Shown: positions 9,201-17,629, counted from the first letter of the stretch. The stretch is DNA of 64,000 bases from Winogradskyella wichelsiae (GCF_013403925.1 NZ_JABFDJ010000004.1:310001-374000); one strand, 5' to 3'. The notes: generated by a model from the sequence alone, not told the origin. Program-made: numbers and translations.

Positions 9201-9233
9201 AAAAACGCTTCCTTATAATAAGGAAGCGTTTTT
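9201..9233. terminator. Perfect 15-bp hairpin in a divergent intergenic region
   Basis: AAAAACGCTTCCTTA (9201-9215) is perfectly inverted at 9219-9233 around a 3-base loop, with A and T runs on the flanks so that it reads as a rho-independent terminator on both strands. It lies 21 bases upstream of ruvX and 171 bases upstream of dapD, which diverge. It could end a short unannotated transcript or act in a leader. Confidence 0.7.
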
Positions 9234-9375
9234 AAACAATCAATTTAACCGAATTAATGTAATGATCTACTCCCTCTAAAAAATAAATCATACTCTTAAC
9301 TATTATTAAGACACTACATTTTCTGATGGGTCACATTTTTTTCTTAAAGTATTTTAGCTTCAGTTATTATAAAAG

Positions 9376-9383
9376 TATCTTTG
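9376..9383 (+). promoter_or_regulatory. -7 box upstream of dapD
   Basis: TATCTTTG matches TAnnTTTG exactly, 20 bases before the chosen dapD ATG at 9404. It supports that start over the longer frame beginning at 9326, because this box would fall inside the extra coding sequence. Confidence 0.6.
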
Positions 9384-9403
9384 ACAAAAAAACTATTGAT
9401 TTT

Positions 9404-10219
9404 ATGAAACAACTACAGTCTGTAATAGAAAATGCTTGGGACGATCGCTCTCTTTTAACAAATAAAGTAACCATTGATGCTATTAGAAGTGTCGTAGATT
9501 TAGTTGATGCTGGTACATTACGTGTAGCAGAACCTACTACCGATGGTTGGCAAGTTAATGAATGGGTTAAAAAAGCGGTAGTTTTATATTTCCCAATTCA
9601 GAAAATGGAAACTTTTGAAGTTGGCATTTTTGAATATCATGATAAAATTCCACTAAAGCGTGGTTATGCCTCTAAAGGAATTAGAGTTGTACCAAACGCA
9701 GTAGCAAGACATGGTGCTTACATTTCTTCTGGCACAATTTTAATGCCAAGTTATGTAAATATTGGTGCATACGTAGACGAAGGAACTATGGTCGATACAT
9801 GGGCTACTGTGGGTAGTTGTGCTCAAATTGGTAAAAATGTACATCTTTCTGGAGGTGTTGGTATTGGTGGCGTTTTAGAACCATTACAAGCTGCTCCTGT
9901 AATTATTGAAGATGGTGCATTTATTGGCTCTCGTTGTATTGTTGTTGAAGGCGTACGCGTAGAAAAAGAGGCTGTTTTAGGTGCTAACGTTGTTTTAACA
10001 ATGAGCACTAAAATTATAGATGTTACTGGAGACAAACCTGTAGAAACTAAAGGTGTTATACCTGCACGTTCTGTAGTGATTCCTGGTAGTTACACTAAAA
10101 AGTTTGCGGCTGGCGAATTCCAAGTGCCTTGTGCATTAATTATAGGAAAACGTAAAGAAAGCACTAATAAAAAGACCTCTTTAAATGATGCTTTACGTGA
10201 ATATGATGTAGCTGTATAA
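9404..10219 (+). CDS. dapD: 2,3,4,5-tetrahydropyridine-2,6-dicarboxylate N-succinyltransferase
   Basis: It succinylates tetrahydrodipicolinate in the lysine and meso-diaminopimelate pathway, which feeds both protein and peptidoglycan synthesis. I chose the ATG at 9404 (271 residues, MKQLQSVIENAWDDRS) because it matches the family's N-terminus and follows a promoter box. The in-frame ATG at 9326 adds an untypical 26 residues. The C-terminal half is a left-handed beta-helix of hexapeptide repeats (GAYISSGTILMPSYVNIGAY, then VGIGGVLEP). lysA at 44085 belongs to the same pathway. Confidence 0.97.
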   Translation: MKQLQSVIENAWDDRSLLTNKVTIDAIRSVVDLVDAGTLRVAEPTTDGWQVNEWVKKAVVLYFPIQKMETFEVGIFEYHDKIPLKRGYASKGIRVVPNAVARHGAYISSGTILMPSYVNIGAYVDEGTMVDTWATVGSCAQIGKNVHLSGGVGIGGVLEPLQAAPVIIEDGAFIGSRCIVVEGVRVEKEAVLGANVVLTMSTKIIDVTGDKPVETKGVIPARSVVIPGSYTKKFAAGEFQVPCALIIGKRKESTNKKTSLNDALREYDVAV

Positions 10220-10246
10220 TACGTTACTAAATTGAAAAAATATAAT

Positions 10247-10287
10247 AATCCAACTGTGATAAATTGATTTGCAGTTGGATTTTTTTT
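10247..10287 (+). terminator. Terminator after dapD
   Basis: AATCCAACTG (10247-10256) pairs with CAGTTGGATT (10272-10281) across a 15-base loop and is followed by a T run to 10287. It lies 27 bases after the dapD stop and 10 bases before the glycosyltransferase start. Confidence 0.85.
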
Positions 10288-10297
10288 AACTTTAAGT

Positions 10298-11365
10298 ATG
10301 AAAATTTTAGTTATTCAACAGAAAATGATTGGTGATGTTTTGGCAACAAGTATTTTGTTTGAAGCCATTAAACAGAAATATCCAAATTCAGAATTACATT
10401 ATGTGATTAATTCACATACATTTCCTGTAGTTGAAAATAATCCTTTTGTTGATTACTTTCATTTTTTCACTCCAGAGCATGAAAAGAGTAAATTAAAACT
10501 TTTCAAATTTGCTAAAGATTTAAACAAAGAAAGTTTTGATGTTGTTATTGATGTTTACATCAAATTATCGAGTAAACTAATCACTTTTTTATCTAAAGCT
10601 AAAACTAAAATATCAATTAATAAAGGTCAAAAATCCTTAATCTACAATCACACTTTTAAACATAAATTAAAAGCTGACACCAATGCTGGTTTAGCTATTG
10701 AAAATCGATTACAACTACTAACCCCTTTAGATATTGATCCTTTAAAAATTGTAAGGCCAAAAATATATCTTACAGAGAATGAAAAAAATGAAGCCAAACT
10801 ATTTTTAGAATCTAATCATATAGATTTAGAGAAACTATTATTTATGATTGGCGTTTTAGGTAGCGGAAGTAACAAAACCTATCCTTTTGAATACATGGCA
10901 AAAGTGATAGATCAGATTGTTTTAGAGCAACCTGATAGTCAAATTTTATTTAATTACATTCCTAAACAAGAAGCTGACGCTAAAGCCATTTTAGATTTAT
11001 GCACAGCAGAAACTAAAAAGAAAGTTTATTTTAAAGTTTTCGGAAAAAGTTTAAGAAGCTTTTTAGCAATTACATCTTACTGCGATGCTTTAATAGGAAA
11101 TGAAGGTGGCGCAATTAATATGGCAAAAGCATTATATATACCAACATTTACTATATTTTCTCCTTGGATTAAAAAAGAAGCTTGGAATATGTTTGATGAT
11201 GGACAAAAACATGTTTCTACCCATCTTAAAGATTATAATAAAGCGCCTTATCAAAATATTAAACACCCAAAAATCTTAAAATCAAAAGCTTCAGAATTAT
11301 ATTTAGATTTTAAGCCTTCTTATTTTGAAAGTGAATTAAAAGAATTTTTAAAGCGATTGAATTAG
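10298..11365 (+). CDS. Glycosyltransferase family 9 (heptosyltransferase type)
   Basis: This 355-residue GT-B-fold enzyme resembles WaaC/WaaF/RfaQ, which add heptose to the lipopolysaccharide inner core on the cytoplasmic face. Visible features are the N-terminal VIQQKMIGDVLATSILFEA, the C-domain start MIGVLGSGSNKTYPFEYMA, and the donor-site GNEGGAINMAKAL. It opens the surface-glycan locus. Its TAG stop shares the four bases TTAG with the stop of the convergent GT2 gene. The actual donor (heptose or another sugar) cannot be told from sequence. Confidence 0.88.
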   Translation: MKILVIQQKMIGDVLATSILFEAIKQKYPNSELHYVINSHTFPVVENNPFVDYFHFFTPEHEKSKLKLFKFAKDLNKESFDVVIDVYIKLSSKLITFLSKAKTKISINKGQKSLIYNHTFKHKLKADTNAGLAIENRLQLLTPLDIDPLKIVRPKIYLTENEKNEAKLFLESNHIDLEKLLFMIGVLGSGSNKTYPFEYMAKVIDQIVLEQPDSQILFNYIPKQEADAKAILDLCTAETKKKVYFKVFGKSLRSFLAITSYCDALIGNEGGAINMAKALYIPTFTIFSPWIKKEAWNMFDDGQKHVSTHLKDYNKAPYQNIKHPKILKSKASELYLDFKPSYFESELKEFLKRLN

Positions 11366-12183
11366 GCTTTCTTAATTCCGAATTCTGTCCATTTCAAGTT
11401 TTCTTTTTTCACTTTAGCTCTAATCGCTAAGTTTCTATCTAAAGATTCTTGAGTTTTATAACCTCTTGCGTGATCTAAATGTAAAACGATTGCTTTATAA
11501 CGAATTTGCTTCGTCTTCATTCCAAAATTTACTAAGCGCTCTCCTAATTCTCTATCTGGCCCACCATATTGCATACGCTCATCGTAACCATTAATAGCAA
11601 TTAAATCTGCTTTCCATGCAGAAGAATTACAGTTATTAAACGTTGCTCCTGTTGGTGTAACGACATCTAAAAAACTAGCTAAACCATCTTTTACAGATAA
11701 TTTTAACGTGTTTTTACTTCCTAATTCTCCTTTAGATTTTAACCATTTTACATCAAAACAATTGTGAGATGTAATATCATCTTCAGAAATAGTTTCACTT
11801 AAATCCATATTAAGTTTACAATATCCGCCAGATAAGAAATAACCTTTTTCTGCAAATTTGGCATGTGTTTCTACAAAATCTTCACGCGGAATACAATCTC
11901 CATCTGTAAACAAAATATATTCATTTTTAGCCATAACAATAGTTTCGTTCAATATTTTTTGACGTCTATATCCTTTATCTTCATGCCAAGCATGTGTAAT
12001 ATTTACTGGGTAATTTTCGTTAAATTTATCAATAAGAACTTTGGTTTCATTGGTAGAACCATCGTCTGCAATAATAATATCAAAATCTTTATAAGTCTGT
12101 ACACTGTAACCGTATAGAACTTTCTCTAACCAATCTATTTTATTATAGGTTGCAATAATCACTGTTATTTTAGGTAGTGCCAT
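11362..12183 (-). CDS. Glycosyltransferase family 2, copy B
   Basis: This 273-residue GT-A enzyme has the nucleotide-sugar fold start ITVIIATYNKIDWLEKVLY, the IIADDGST acidic pair, the FTDGDCIPR DxD-type metal site near residue 95, and the C-terminal GGPDRELGERL acidic motif typical of galactosyltransferase-like (Glyco_tranf_7C) members. It is a clear paralog of the gene 3 bases upstream at 12187, with the same length and motif order. It probably extends core oligosaccharide or another surface glycan; the sugar is unknown. The two genes are cotranscribed on the minus strand. Confidence 0.88.
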   Translation of the reverse strand: MALPKITVIIATYNKIDWLEKVLYGYSVQTYKDFDIIIADDGSTNETKVLIDKFNENYPVNITHAWHEDKGYRRQKILNETIVMAKNEYILFTDGDCIPREDFVETHAKFAEKGYFLSGGYCKLNMDLSETISEDDITSHNCFDVKWLKSKGELGSKNTLKLSVKDGLASFLDVVTPTGATFNNCNSSAWKADLIAINGYDERMQYGGPDRELGERLVNFGMKTKQIRYKAIVLHLDHARGYKTQESLDRNLAIRAKVKKENLKWTEFGIKKA

Positions 12184-12186
12184 TGT

Positions 12187-13011
12187 CTATGCTTTTATTA
12201 TACCAAAATTGGTATAGGTTGCTTTATTCTGTTTTGTTTCTTTCCTTATTTGCTGATTTAAAGCTAAAGCTTTTTCATTTTTATAAGGTCTATCGTGATG
12301 CAAATGTACACAAATACAACTATAACGTACTTGTTTAAATTTAACACCATTGTTCATCATGCGCTCCCCTACTTCTCTATCTAATCCGCCATATTCCATA
12401 CGTTCATCAAAACCATTCACCGCTAAAATATCTGCTTTGTAACACGATACATTCATACCATCAAAAGTGGCTTTTGTTGGTGTAATTGTATTTAAAAAAA
12501 TAGCTTTCTGCCTGGATTTGGTTAGCTTATTGAGCTTAAAACTTTTGGGCTGACCTACTTCTATAAGCCAAGACTTATTAAAACAATGTTGTTTAGAAAT
12601 AACGCTTTTACTCATTAATTCTGTAACACTTTCTACCAACTTAAAATAGCCACCAGAAAGCGCTCTGTTTTTTTTGCGCAAACGTAAATGTGTTTCTACA
12701 AAATCTTGTCTTGCAATACAATCGCCATCAGTAAAAATGAGATAATCTGAATTCGAAGCCGTAATAGCTTTATTCAGAATTTTAGTTTTCTGAAATCCTT
12801 CATCTTTATGCCAAACATGAATCACTTTTAATTCTGTTTCTGAAGAAAATTGGTCAACTACGGTTTTTGTTTTTTCATCTGAACCATCATCTGCTATAAC
12901 AATTTCAAAATCAGTTATCGTTTGTAAGCTATAACTATAAAGCACCATTGCTAACCAATTTGGTTTATTGTACGTACTTATAATTACAGTAGCTTTAGTA
13001 TTAGATTCCAT
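12187..13011 (-). CDS. Glycosyltransferase family 2, copy A
   Basis: This 274-residue GT-A enzyme is paralogous to the following gene. Its motifs are TVIISTYNKPNWLAMVLY, IVIADDGSDE, FTDGDCIARQDFVETH and GGLDREVGERMM. It is the first gene of a two-gene minus-strand unit and diverges from another GT2 with only 40 bases between the starts. Its ATG follows a -7 box by four bases (leaderless geometry), and the shared gap contains an 18-bp palindrome. Substrate unknown; an LPS-core role is inferred from the neighbours. Confidence 0.88.
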   Translation of the reverse strand: MESNTKATVIISTYNKPNWLAMVLYSYSLQTITDFEIVIADDGSDEKTKTVVDQFSSETELKVIHVWHKDEGFQKTKILNKAITASNSDYLIFTDGDCIARQDFVETHLRLRKKNRALSGGYFKLVESVTELMSKSVISKQHCFNKSWLIEVGQPKSFKLNKLTKSRQKAIFLNTITPTKATFDGMNVSCYKADILAVNGFDERMEYGGLDREVGERMMNNGVKFKQVRYSCICVHLHHDRPYKNEKALALNQQIRKETKQNKATYTNFGIIKA

Positions 13012-13015
13012 AGCA

Positions 13016-13023
13016 CAAAAATA
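13016..13023 (-). promoter_or_regulatory. -7 box four bases before the GT2 copy A ATG
   Basis: The minus strand reads TATTTTTG, then TGCT, then ATG. A TTG 23 bases further upstream could be the -33 element. The spacing predicts transcription starting at the ATG. Confidence 0.6.
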
Positions 13024-13026
13024 CTA

Positions 13027-13044
13027 TTTTTACAATTGTAAAAA
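13027..13044. promoter_or_regulatory. 18-bp perfect palindrome between divergent glycosyltransferase genes
   Basis: TTTTTACAATTGTAAAAA is its own reverse complement and occupies nearly half of the 40-base gap between starts at 13011 (minus) and 13052 (plus). Its position next to both promoters suggests a dimeric repressor or activator site. The inner TACAATTG also resembles a -7 box on both strands. Confidence 0.5.
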
Positions 13045-13051
13045 CACAACT

Positions 13052-13810
13052 ATGCTTAAACTATCTGGAGTTATAATTACATTTAACGAAGAATTAAATA
13101 TTGAAAAATGTTTAAAATCTCTGGCTAATGTTGTAGATGAAATAATAGTTGTAGATTCTTTTTCTACCGATAAAACTAAAAGTATTTGCAAAAAGTATAA
13201 CGTCACTTTTATTGAGCAAAAATTTTTAGGGTATACAGAACAAAAGAATTTTGCTTTATCGCAAACAACACATAATCATGTAGTAGCTTTAGATGGAGAT
13301 GAAGCCTTATCTGAAACGCTTCAGGAATCGATTATAAATCTGAAATCTAATTGGAAATTTGATGGGTATTACGTTAATCGTTTTAATAATTTTTGTGGTC
13401 AATGGATTAAGCACACCACTTGGTATCCTGAAAAAAAAATACGTGTTTTTGATAAAACAAAAGCATCTTGGTCTGGCTATAAAATACACGAAACGGTTAA
13501 CCTAAACTCTAAAGATTCGAAAGTCGGAAAATTAAAAGGCGATATTTTACATAGTAATTATCAGTCGTATTCTGAGCACAATCAACAAATTGAAAAATTC
13601 ACATCAATTTCTGCTCAAGCTTATTACGATAAAGGAAAAAAATCATCACTTTTTAAAATTATTGTAAATCCGACTTGGGCCTTTTTTCAATCTTATGTAA
13701 TAAAACTAGGCTTTTTAGATGGCTTTAATGGTTTCTATATTTCTGTACAAACTGCTCATATTCGCTTTTTGAAGTATGCAAAATTACGCGAGTTGAATAA
13801 AAAATCTTAA
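13052..13810 (+). CDS. Glycosyltransferase family 2, WaaE/KdtX-like
   Basis: I place the start at the ATG at 13052 (252 residues, MLKLSGVIITFNEE). The frame runs further upstream but would overlap the divergent promoter. Motifs are GVIITFNEELNIEKCLKSL, IIVVDSFSTDKT, ALDGDEALSE and the WYPEKKIRVFDK segment. The overall pattern matches WaaE-like enzymes that add glucose to inner-core heptose. Acceptor and donor are inferred. The stop shares TTAA with the stop of the convergent kinase-like gene. Confidence 0.87.
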   Translation: MLKLSGVIITFNEELNIEKCLKSLANVVDEIIVVDSFSTDKTKSICKKYNVTFIEQKFLGYTEQKNFALSQTTHNHVVALDGDEALSETLQESIINLKSNWKFDGYYVNRFNNFCGQWIKHTTWYPEKKIRVFDKTKASWSGYKIHETVNLNSKDSKVGKLKGDILHSNYQSYSEHNQQIEKFTSISAQAYYDKGKKSSLFKIIVNPTWAFFQSYVIKLGFLDGFNGFYISVQTAHIRFLKYAKLRELNKKS

Positions 13811-14580
13811 TGTTTTTTCTTTCTCCAGAAAAAATACTTTCTCTTAAAAGCTTCTTTCTTTTTAAAGCTTAGTGAAAATTTTTGAGAGAAAAACAACATG
13901 CGTTCTTTAACTTCATCGTGAGGTTTACCAATAAGTTTGGCATATTCATCACTTAAAACTTCAAGCATATAATCTTTAGGTGATAAACGTGCAAAATTAG
14001 CTAAACGCTCATCATAACTTAAAGTTTTAAAATCCATTCGGTTAAGATCTACCAAATAAAATTTATAGTCATCACCTTCTTTTTTAATTAGCGTATTACC
14101 TGGCGAATGGTCTAAGAAATGAATTCCGTTTTCATGCAAGCGATAAGTAAACTGTGTAAACTTTCTTAGAATATTATCGTAATCATCACATGTTGGATCA
14201 TCTACAAGCTTTCTAATTGTAAAATCATATTCTAACTGCTTACTAATATAATAACTACTTCCAAAGGTAAAAGCGGATTTATACTCAACAAAAGCCTCTG
14301 GTGTTGGTGTTAAAATCCCTGCCTTAAGTAAGCGTTTTGCGTATAAAAAAGAACGTTCGGCTTTACTTTTTCTAAAAAAACGATAAACAATTTTATTTAC
14401 CAAGTTAGGCACCTTAAACTCCTTAATATTATAGCGTTCACCGCCAATCGTCAATATTTTTATGACATTTCGGTAACCATTACCAATCATTTCACCTTGT
14501 TGGTCAAAGTTTTCGATGGCGTGCATTAACTGTTCTTTCGTTAATGTTGAATTATCTTGAATTTTTACGGTTACAGACAT
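13807..14580 (-). CDS. Lipopolysaccharide core kinase-like protein (KdkA/WaaP/InaA family)
   Basis: With the ATG at 14580 (MSVTVKIQ) it is 257 residues; the longer frame begins ten residues earlier across the promoter. It has a protein-kinase-like fold with a glycine-rich start GNGYRNVIKIL, a Lys in YNIKEFKVPN, the catalytic-loop equivalent FLDHSPGNTLI (Asp and Asn), and YLVDLNRMDF in place of DFG. Family members phosphorylate Kdo or heptose in the inner core, which strengthens the outer membrane. Its place inside a glycosyltransferase cluster fits this role. Confidence 0.82.
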   Translation of the reverse strand: MSVTVKIQDNSTLTKEQLMHAIENFDQQGEMIGNGYRNVIKILTIGGERYNIKEFKVPNLVNKIVYRFFRKSKAERSFLYAKRLLKAGILTPTPEAFVEYKSAFTFGSSYYISKQLEYDFTIRKLVDDPTCDDYDNILRKFTQFTYRLHENGIHFLDHSPGNTLIKKEGDDYKFYLVDLNRMDFKTLSYDERLANFARLSPKDYMLEVLSDEYAKLIGKPHDEVKERMLFFSQKFSLSFKKKEAFKRKYFFWRKKKH

Positions 14581-14607
14581 ATAATAAACAATAGTAATCT
14601 TTGGCTG

Positions 14608-14615
14608 CAAAAGTA
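14608..14615 (-). promoter_or_regulatory. -7 box upstream of the LPS-kinase-like gene
   Basis: TACTTTTG on the minus strand lies 27 bases before the ATG at 14580 and supports that start over the longer frame. Confidence 0.5.
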
Positions 14616-14686
14616 GGTATTTAATTCTTTGGACGAAAGATTAAAAGCCGCTTCAATTATAGCCGAAAGACTTCCAAATATTTCTG

Positions 14687-14694
14687 TAAATTTG
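14687..14694 (+). promoter_or_regulatory. -7 box upstream of the PF11316-type transferase
   Basis: TAAATTTG matches TAnnTTTG, 20 bases before the ATG at 14715. Confidence 0.5.
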
Positions 14695-14714
14695 TCCACA
14701 CTTAATAATTTTCA

Positions 14715-15566
14715 ATGTTTAAACACTATCTCATCACTCGTTTTAATCTCAAAAATAAAAATTGGGATGTCACTAAGAATAACGAAACGTTATTAACACG
14801 TGAATGGATGACGCATAGAATTGGATTATTTAGTAATTTTTGTCTTCCTTCAGTTGCTAGTCAAACCAATACCAATTTTAAATGGTTACTTTTTTTTGAC
14901 GCCACAACAGATGCTAATTTTAAGACTGAAATTGAAGCACTTTTAAAACCTTTCCCACATTTTAAGGCTTTTTATATTGACGGAATGGATGCTTTTCATT
15001 CGTCTATAAAATCATATATAACTGAAGATAGTAAAGACAGTCCTTATATTATTACATCTCGAATTGATAATGACGACTGTATTCACAAGGATTATATCTC
15101 AACCATTCAACAGCAGTTTAAATCACAAGATTTTATGGCTATTGATATATTAAAAGGTTATTCGCTTCAAGTTTCACCAGACATCATGTTAGGTAAGAAA
15201 GAACATATTTTTAACCCTTTTATTAGTCTGATTGAAAAAAATGAGACACCAAAAACCGTTTGGTTCAGCGACCATAACATGTGGAAAAAAGAATCGAGAC
15301 GTATAGAAATTGCAAATCAACGTTTATGGATGTCTATTATTCACGAAAAAAATAAAGTGAACGAATTTGATGGTTACGATAATGTAAGTTGGGATGATAT
15401 AAAAACCGACTTTATTGTTTCAGATGAAATCAATATAAAGGTTTCAAAAAATATTATTCCTCATAAAGAATGGCGCTACTTAAGTTTTAAAAACAAGCTT
15501 TACGTTAATTACGTCTTAATGAGTAAAAAATTAAAAAAAGCAGCAGGTTTATATAAGATTAAGTAA
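14715..15566 (+). CDS. Putative rhamnosyltransferase-like glycosyltransferase (PF11316 type)
   Basis: This 283-residue protein begins with HYLITRFNLKN and carries WLLFFDATTD and ITSRIDNDDCIHKDYI, the Asp-rich metal/nucleotide site of the family annotated as putative rhamnosyl transferase. It lacks membrane segments. By its neighbours it should add a sugar to LPS core or O-antigen. The rhamnose assignment is inherited from the family name and should not be taken literally. It is followed after 50 bases by a GT4 gene on the same strand. Confidence 0.75.
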   Translation: MFKHYLITRFNLKNKNWDVTKNNETLLTREWMTHRIGLFSNFCLPSVASQTNTNFKWLLFFDATTDANFKTEIEALLKPFPHFKAFYIDGMDAFHSSIKSYITEDSKDSPYIITSRIDNDDCIHKDYISTIQQQFKSQDFMAIDILKGYSLQVSPDIMLGKKEHIFNPFISLIEKNETPKTVWFSDHNMWKKESRRIEIANQRLWMSIIHEKNKVNEFDGYDNVSWDDIKTDFIVSDEINIKVSKNIIPHKEWRYLSFKNKLYVNYVLMSKKLKKAAGLYKIK

Positions 15567-15616
15567 GCTTATAATCCTTATTTTTACATCAATCACTACA
15601 ATCAAACATCTCATCA

Positions 15617-16723
15617 ATGCGATTAATACAATTTACAGCCTCTAATGGTTGGCGTGGACACGAACAAAAAATCATCTATTTATATGAAGCTTTTAAAGCT
15701 GAAGGACATGTAGAAGATCAATGGATTGTTTGCCCTATCGATTCTGAATTATATCGTATTGCAACCGAGAAAGAAATGCAAGTTATTCCGTTTGAATATA
15801 AATCGGAATACAGTTTATCTTATGCAAAAACATTTAAAAAATTAGCAAAAGAAAAAAGAGCAACCGTTATATTTATTCATAGTAGTAAGGCACATACATT
15901 GGCTGTACTTTCTCATTTTATTTACGGCATGAAAGTACCTCTAGTCCTTTGTCGTACACTTATAAAACGTGTAGACACTAACTTTTTTAGAAAATGGAAA
16001 TACAATTATAAAGGCATTAAAAAAATTATTTGCGTGTCTCAGCCTGTTGTAGAATCTTTAAAATTTGCCGTTAAAGATCATAGCAGACTTTCTGTTATTG
16101 GTAGTGTTACTGATATTAATAAATTTCAGAAACAAGCACCTACAGGACTGTTACATAAAGAATTTAATATCTCTGAAGATTATAAATTAATTGGAAACAT
16201 TGCTGAATTCACAGGTTTTAAAGATCACTATACTTGGGTCGATACTGTTGAAATTTTAGCAAAAGAAAATGCCTTTAAAGCTAAATACATCTTAGTTGGA
16301 AAAGGCAGCATGGAACAAGACATCAAAAATTATGTTGATGAAAAAGGCTTAACAGAGCATATAATCTTTACTGGTTTTAGACGCGATGTTCCTGAGATTT
16401 TACCTGAGTTTGATTTGTTTCTATTCACTTCTAACAATGAGCCTACCGGTGGCGTACTATTAGAGTCTTATGCGTGTAAAGTTTCAATTGTTGCTGCTGA
16501 TGCCGGAGGAATATCAGAAGTTATTGTAGATGGAGAAACTGGTCTTTTAGCAAAAGTTGGTAATCCAAAAGATTTTGCCTCTAAAGTAACGCTATTAATG
16601 AATGATAAAGCACTTCAAGACAGGTTAACAACCAATGGTTACCAGTATCTTTTAGATAATTTCACTAAATCGGTTATTGCTAAAAAAATGTTTGATGAAT
16701 TATTTAAGCATGAGCTTCGTTAG
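15617..16723 (+). CDS. Glycosyltransferase family 4
   Basis: This 368-residue GT-B enzyme retains its sugar-nucleotide donor site. The N-terminal acceptor domain starts RLIQFTASNGWRGHEQKI, the linker has ICVSQPVVESLKF, and the C-terminal domain contains GNIAEFTGFKDH, LVGKGSMEQDI, FTGFRRDVPEIL and the EPTGGVLLE (EX7E) motif that binds the donor nucleotide. It probably transfers a sugar during core or O-unit assembly. Its last 20 bases overlap the end of the convergent ATP-grasp gene. Confidence 0.9.
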   Translation: MRLIQFTASNGWRGHEQKIIYLYEAFKAEGHVEDQWIVCPIDSELYRIATEKEMQVIPFEYKSEYSLSYAKTFKKLAKEKRATVIFIHSSKAHTLAVLSHFIYGMKVPLVLCRTLIKRVDTNFFRKWKYNYKGIKKIICVSQPVVESLKFAVKDHSRLSVIGSVTDINKFQKQAPTGLLHKEFNISEDYKLIGNIAEFTGFKDHYTWVDTVEILAKENAFKAKYILVGKGSMEQDIKNYVDEKGLTEHIIFTGFRRDVPEILPEFDLFLFTSNNEPTGGVLLESYACKVSIVAADAGGISEVIVDGETGLLAKVGNPKDFASKVTLLMNDKALQDRLTTNGYQYLLDNFTKSVIAKKMFDELFKHELR

Positions 16724-17594
16724 GCAGTTGTATCAAGTCCCCCATTATTTGATTAAGAGGTTCTGACATAACGCGTTTCATACCACTCTTTGGAAAAAAA
16801 GTTAATTCACCAAAATATATTTTCCCTTGTATAGAGTATAAATCTACACGTATAAAAATAAAATCCTTAGCTAGTTTTCTAGCTGTCTCAACCATTTCAT
16901 CAAAGTTCTCTGGTTTATCTAATGCGCGCCTTAAATAATTTGATTTTTCAGATGGCAACTCTATTTTATTCCACTCCATGTCATAATAAGACCTCTTTCT
17001 TATACCATCCTCTTCTGCTTTAGCATATATATATTTTGGTTCTCCTTGAAAGCACAAAAATTTATAATCTACAATAGCCGCATCACCAAGCTGATCTAAA
17101 AAATATTCAACTAGAATTCTAGGTTTTATATCTTTATATATAAGCTCTTTATATTTATCGTAATAATTCAATGATAAATATTTATTAAGCTCTCTTTTCG
17201 TTTTCTGCCAATCTAAGCTAGTTTTATCCTCTGCGATTATGTTATAACCAGAACCATGTGTTCCTTTCATAACAAATTTATTTGGCAAGCTTTCAAAATC
17301 AATATCGTCTACATTATCATAAACACCAATGATATCAACGAGATATTCAGGCCCCAAAACTTTTTTTATATGAGACCTAACTTCATATTTATCTACATAA
17401 TCTTTGTATGCTTCTGTATATAAATTCAATTTTAACCATTGAATTTTTTCAGAAATCTCTTTTGGGTTTTCAATATTGAGATCCTTCTCATTTTTCAAAT
17501 AATATGAGCTTTTTAAATACTCCACAACTTTATTAGGTTTATTCTGCAGATACTTTGTAAGTATTTGATAATATTTTTTTTTAAAAAAATTCAT
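16704..17594 (-). CDS. TupA-like ATP-grasp protein
   Basis: With the ATG at 17594 the protein is 296 residues (MNFFKKKYYQ); the frame extends ten codons to a TTG that lies in the promoter box. It has NPKEISEKIQWLK, FVMKGTHGSGYNIIA (ATP-binding Lys and Gly-rich loop), RILVEYFLDQ, VDYKFLCFQGEPKYI and FIRVDLYSIQGKIYFGELTFFP. These are the features of TupA-like ATP-grasp enzymes, named after teichuronopeptide synthesis and often found in polysaccharide loci. It probably forms an amide bond decorating a surface glycan, which is an inference from family and context. Confidence 0.85.
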   Translation of the reverse strand: MNFFKKKYYQILTKYLQNKPNKVVEYLKSSYYLKNEKDLNIENPKEISEKIQWLKLNLYTEAYKDYVDKYEVRSHIKKVLGPEYLVDIIGVYDNVDDIDFESLPNKFVMKGTHGSGYNIIAEDKTSLDWQKTKRELNKYLSLNYYDKYKELIYKDIKPRILVEYFLDQLGDAAIVDYKFLCFQGEPKYIYAKAEEDGIRKRSYYDMEWNKIELPSEKSNYLRRALDKPENFDEMVETARKLAKDFIFIRVDLYSIQGKIYFGELTFFPKSGMKRVMSEPLNQIMGDLIQLPNEAHA

Positions 17595-17621
17595 ATTAAA
17601 ATAGCTCGATTTGTTGAATGA

Positions 17622-17629
17622 CAAAAATA
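17622..17629 (-). promoter_or_regulatory. -7 box upstream of the TupA-like gene
   Basis: TATTTTTG on the minus strand lies 27 bases before the ATG at 17594. The upstream TTG alternative start falls within this box, which argues against it. Confidence 0.5.
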
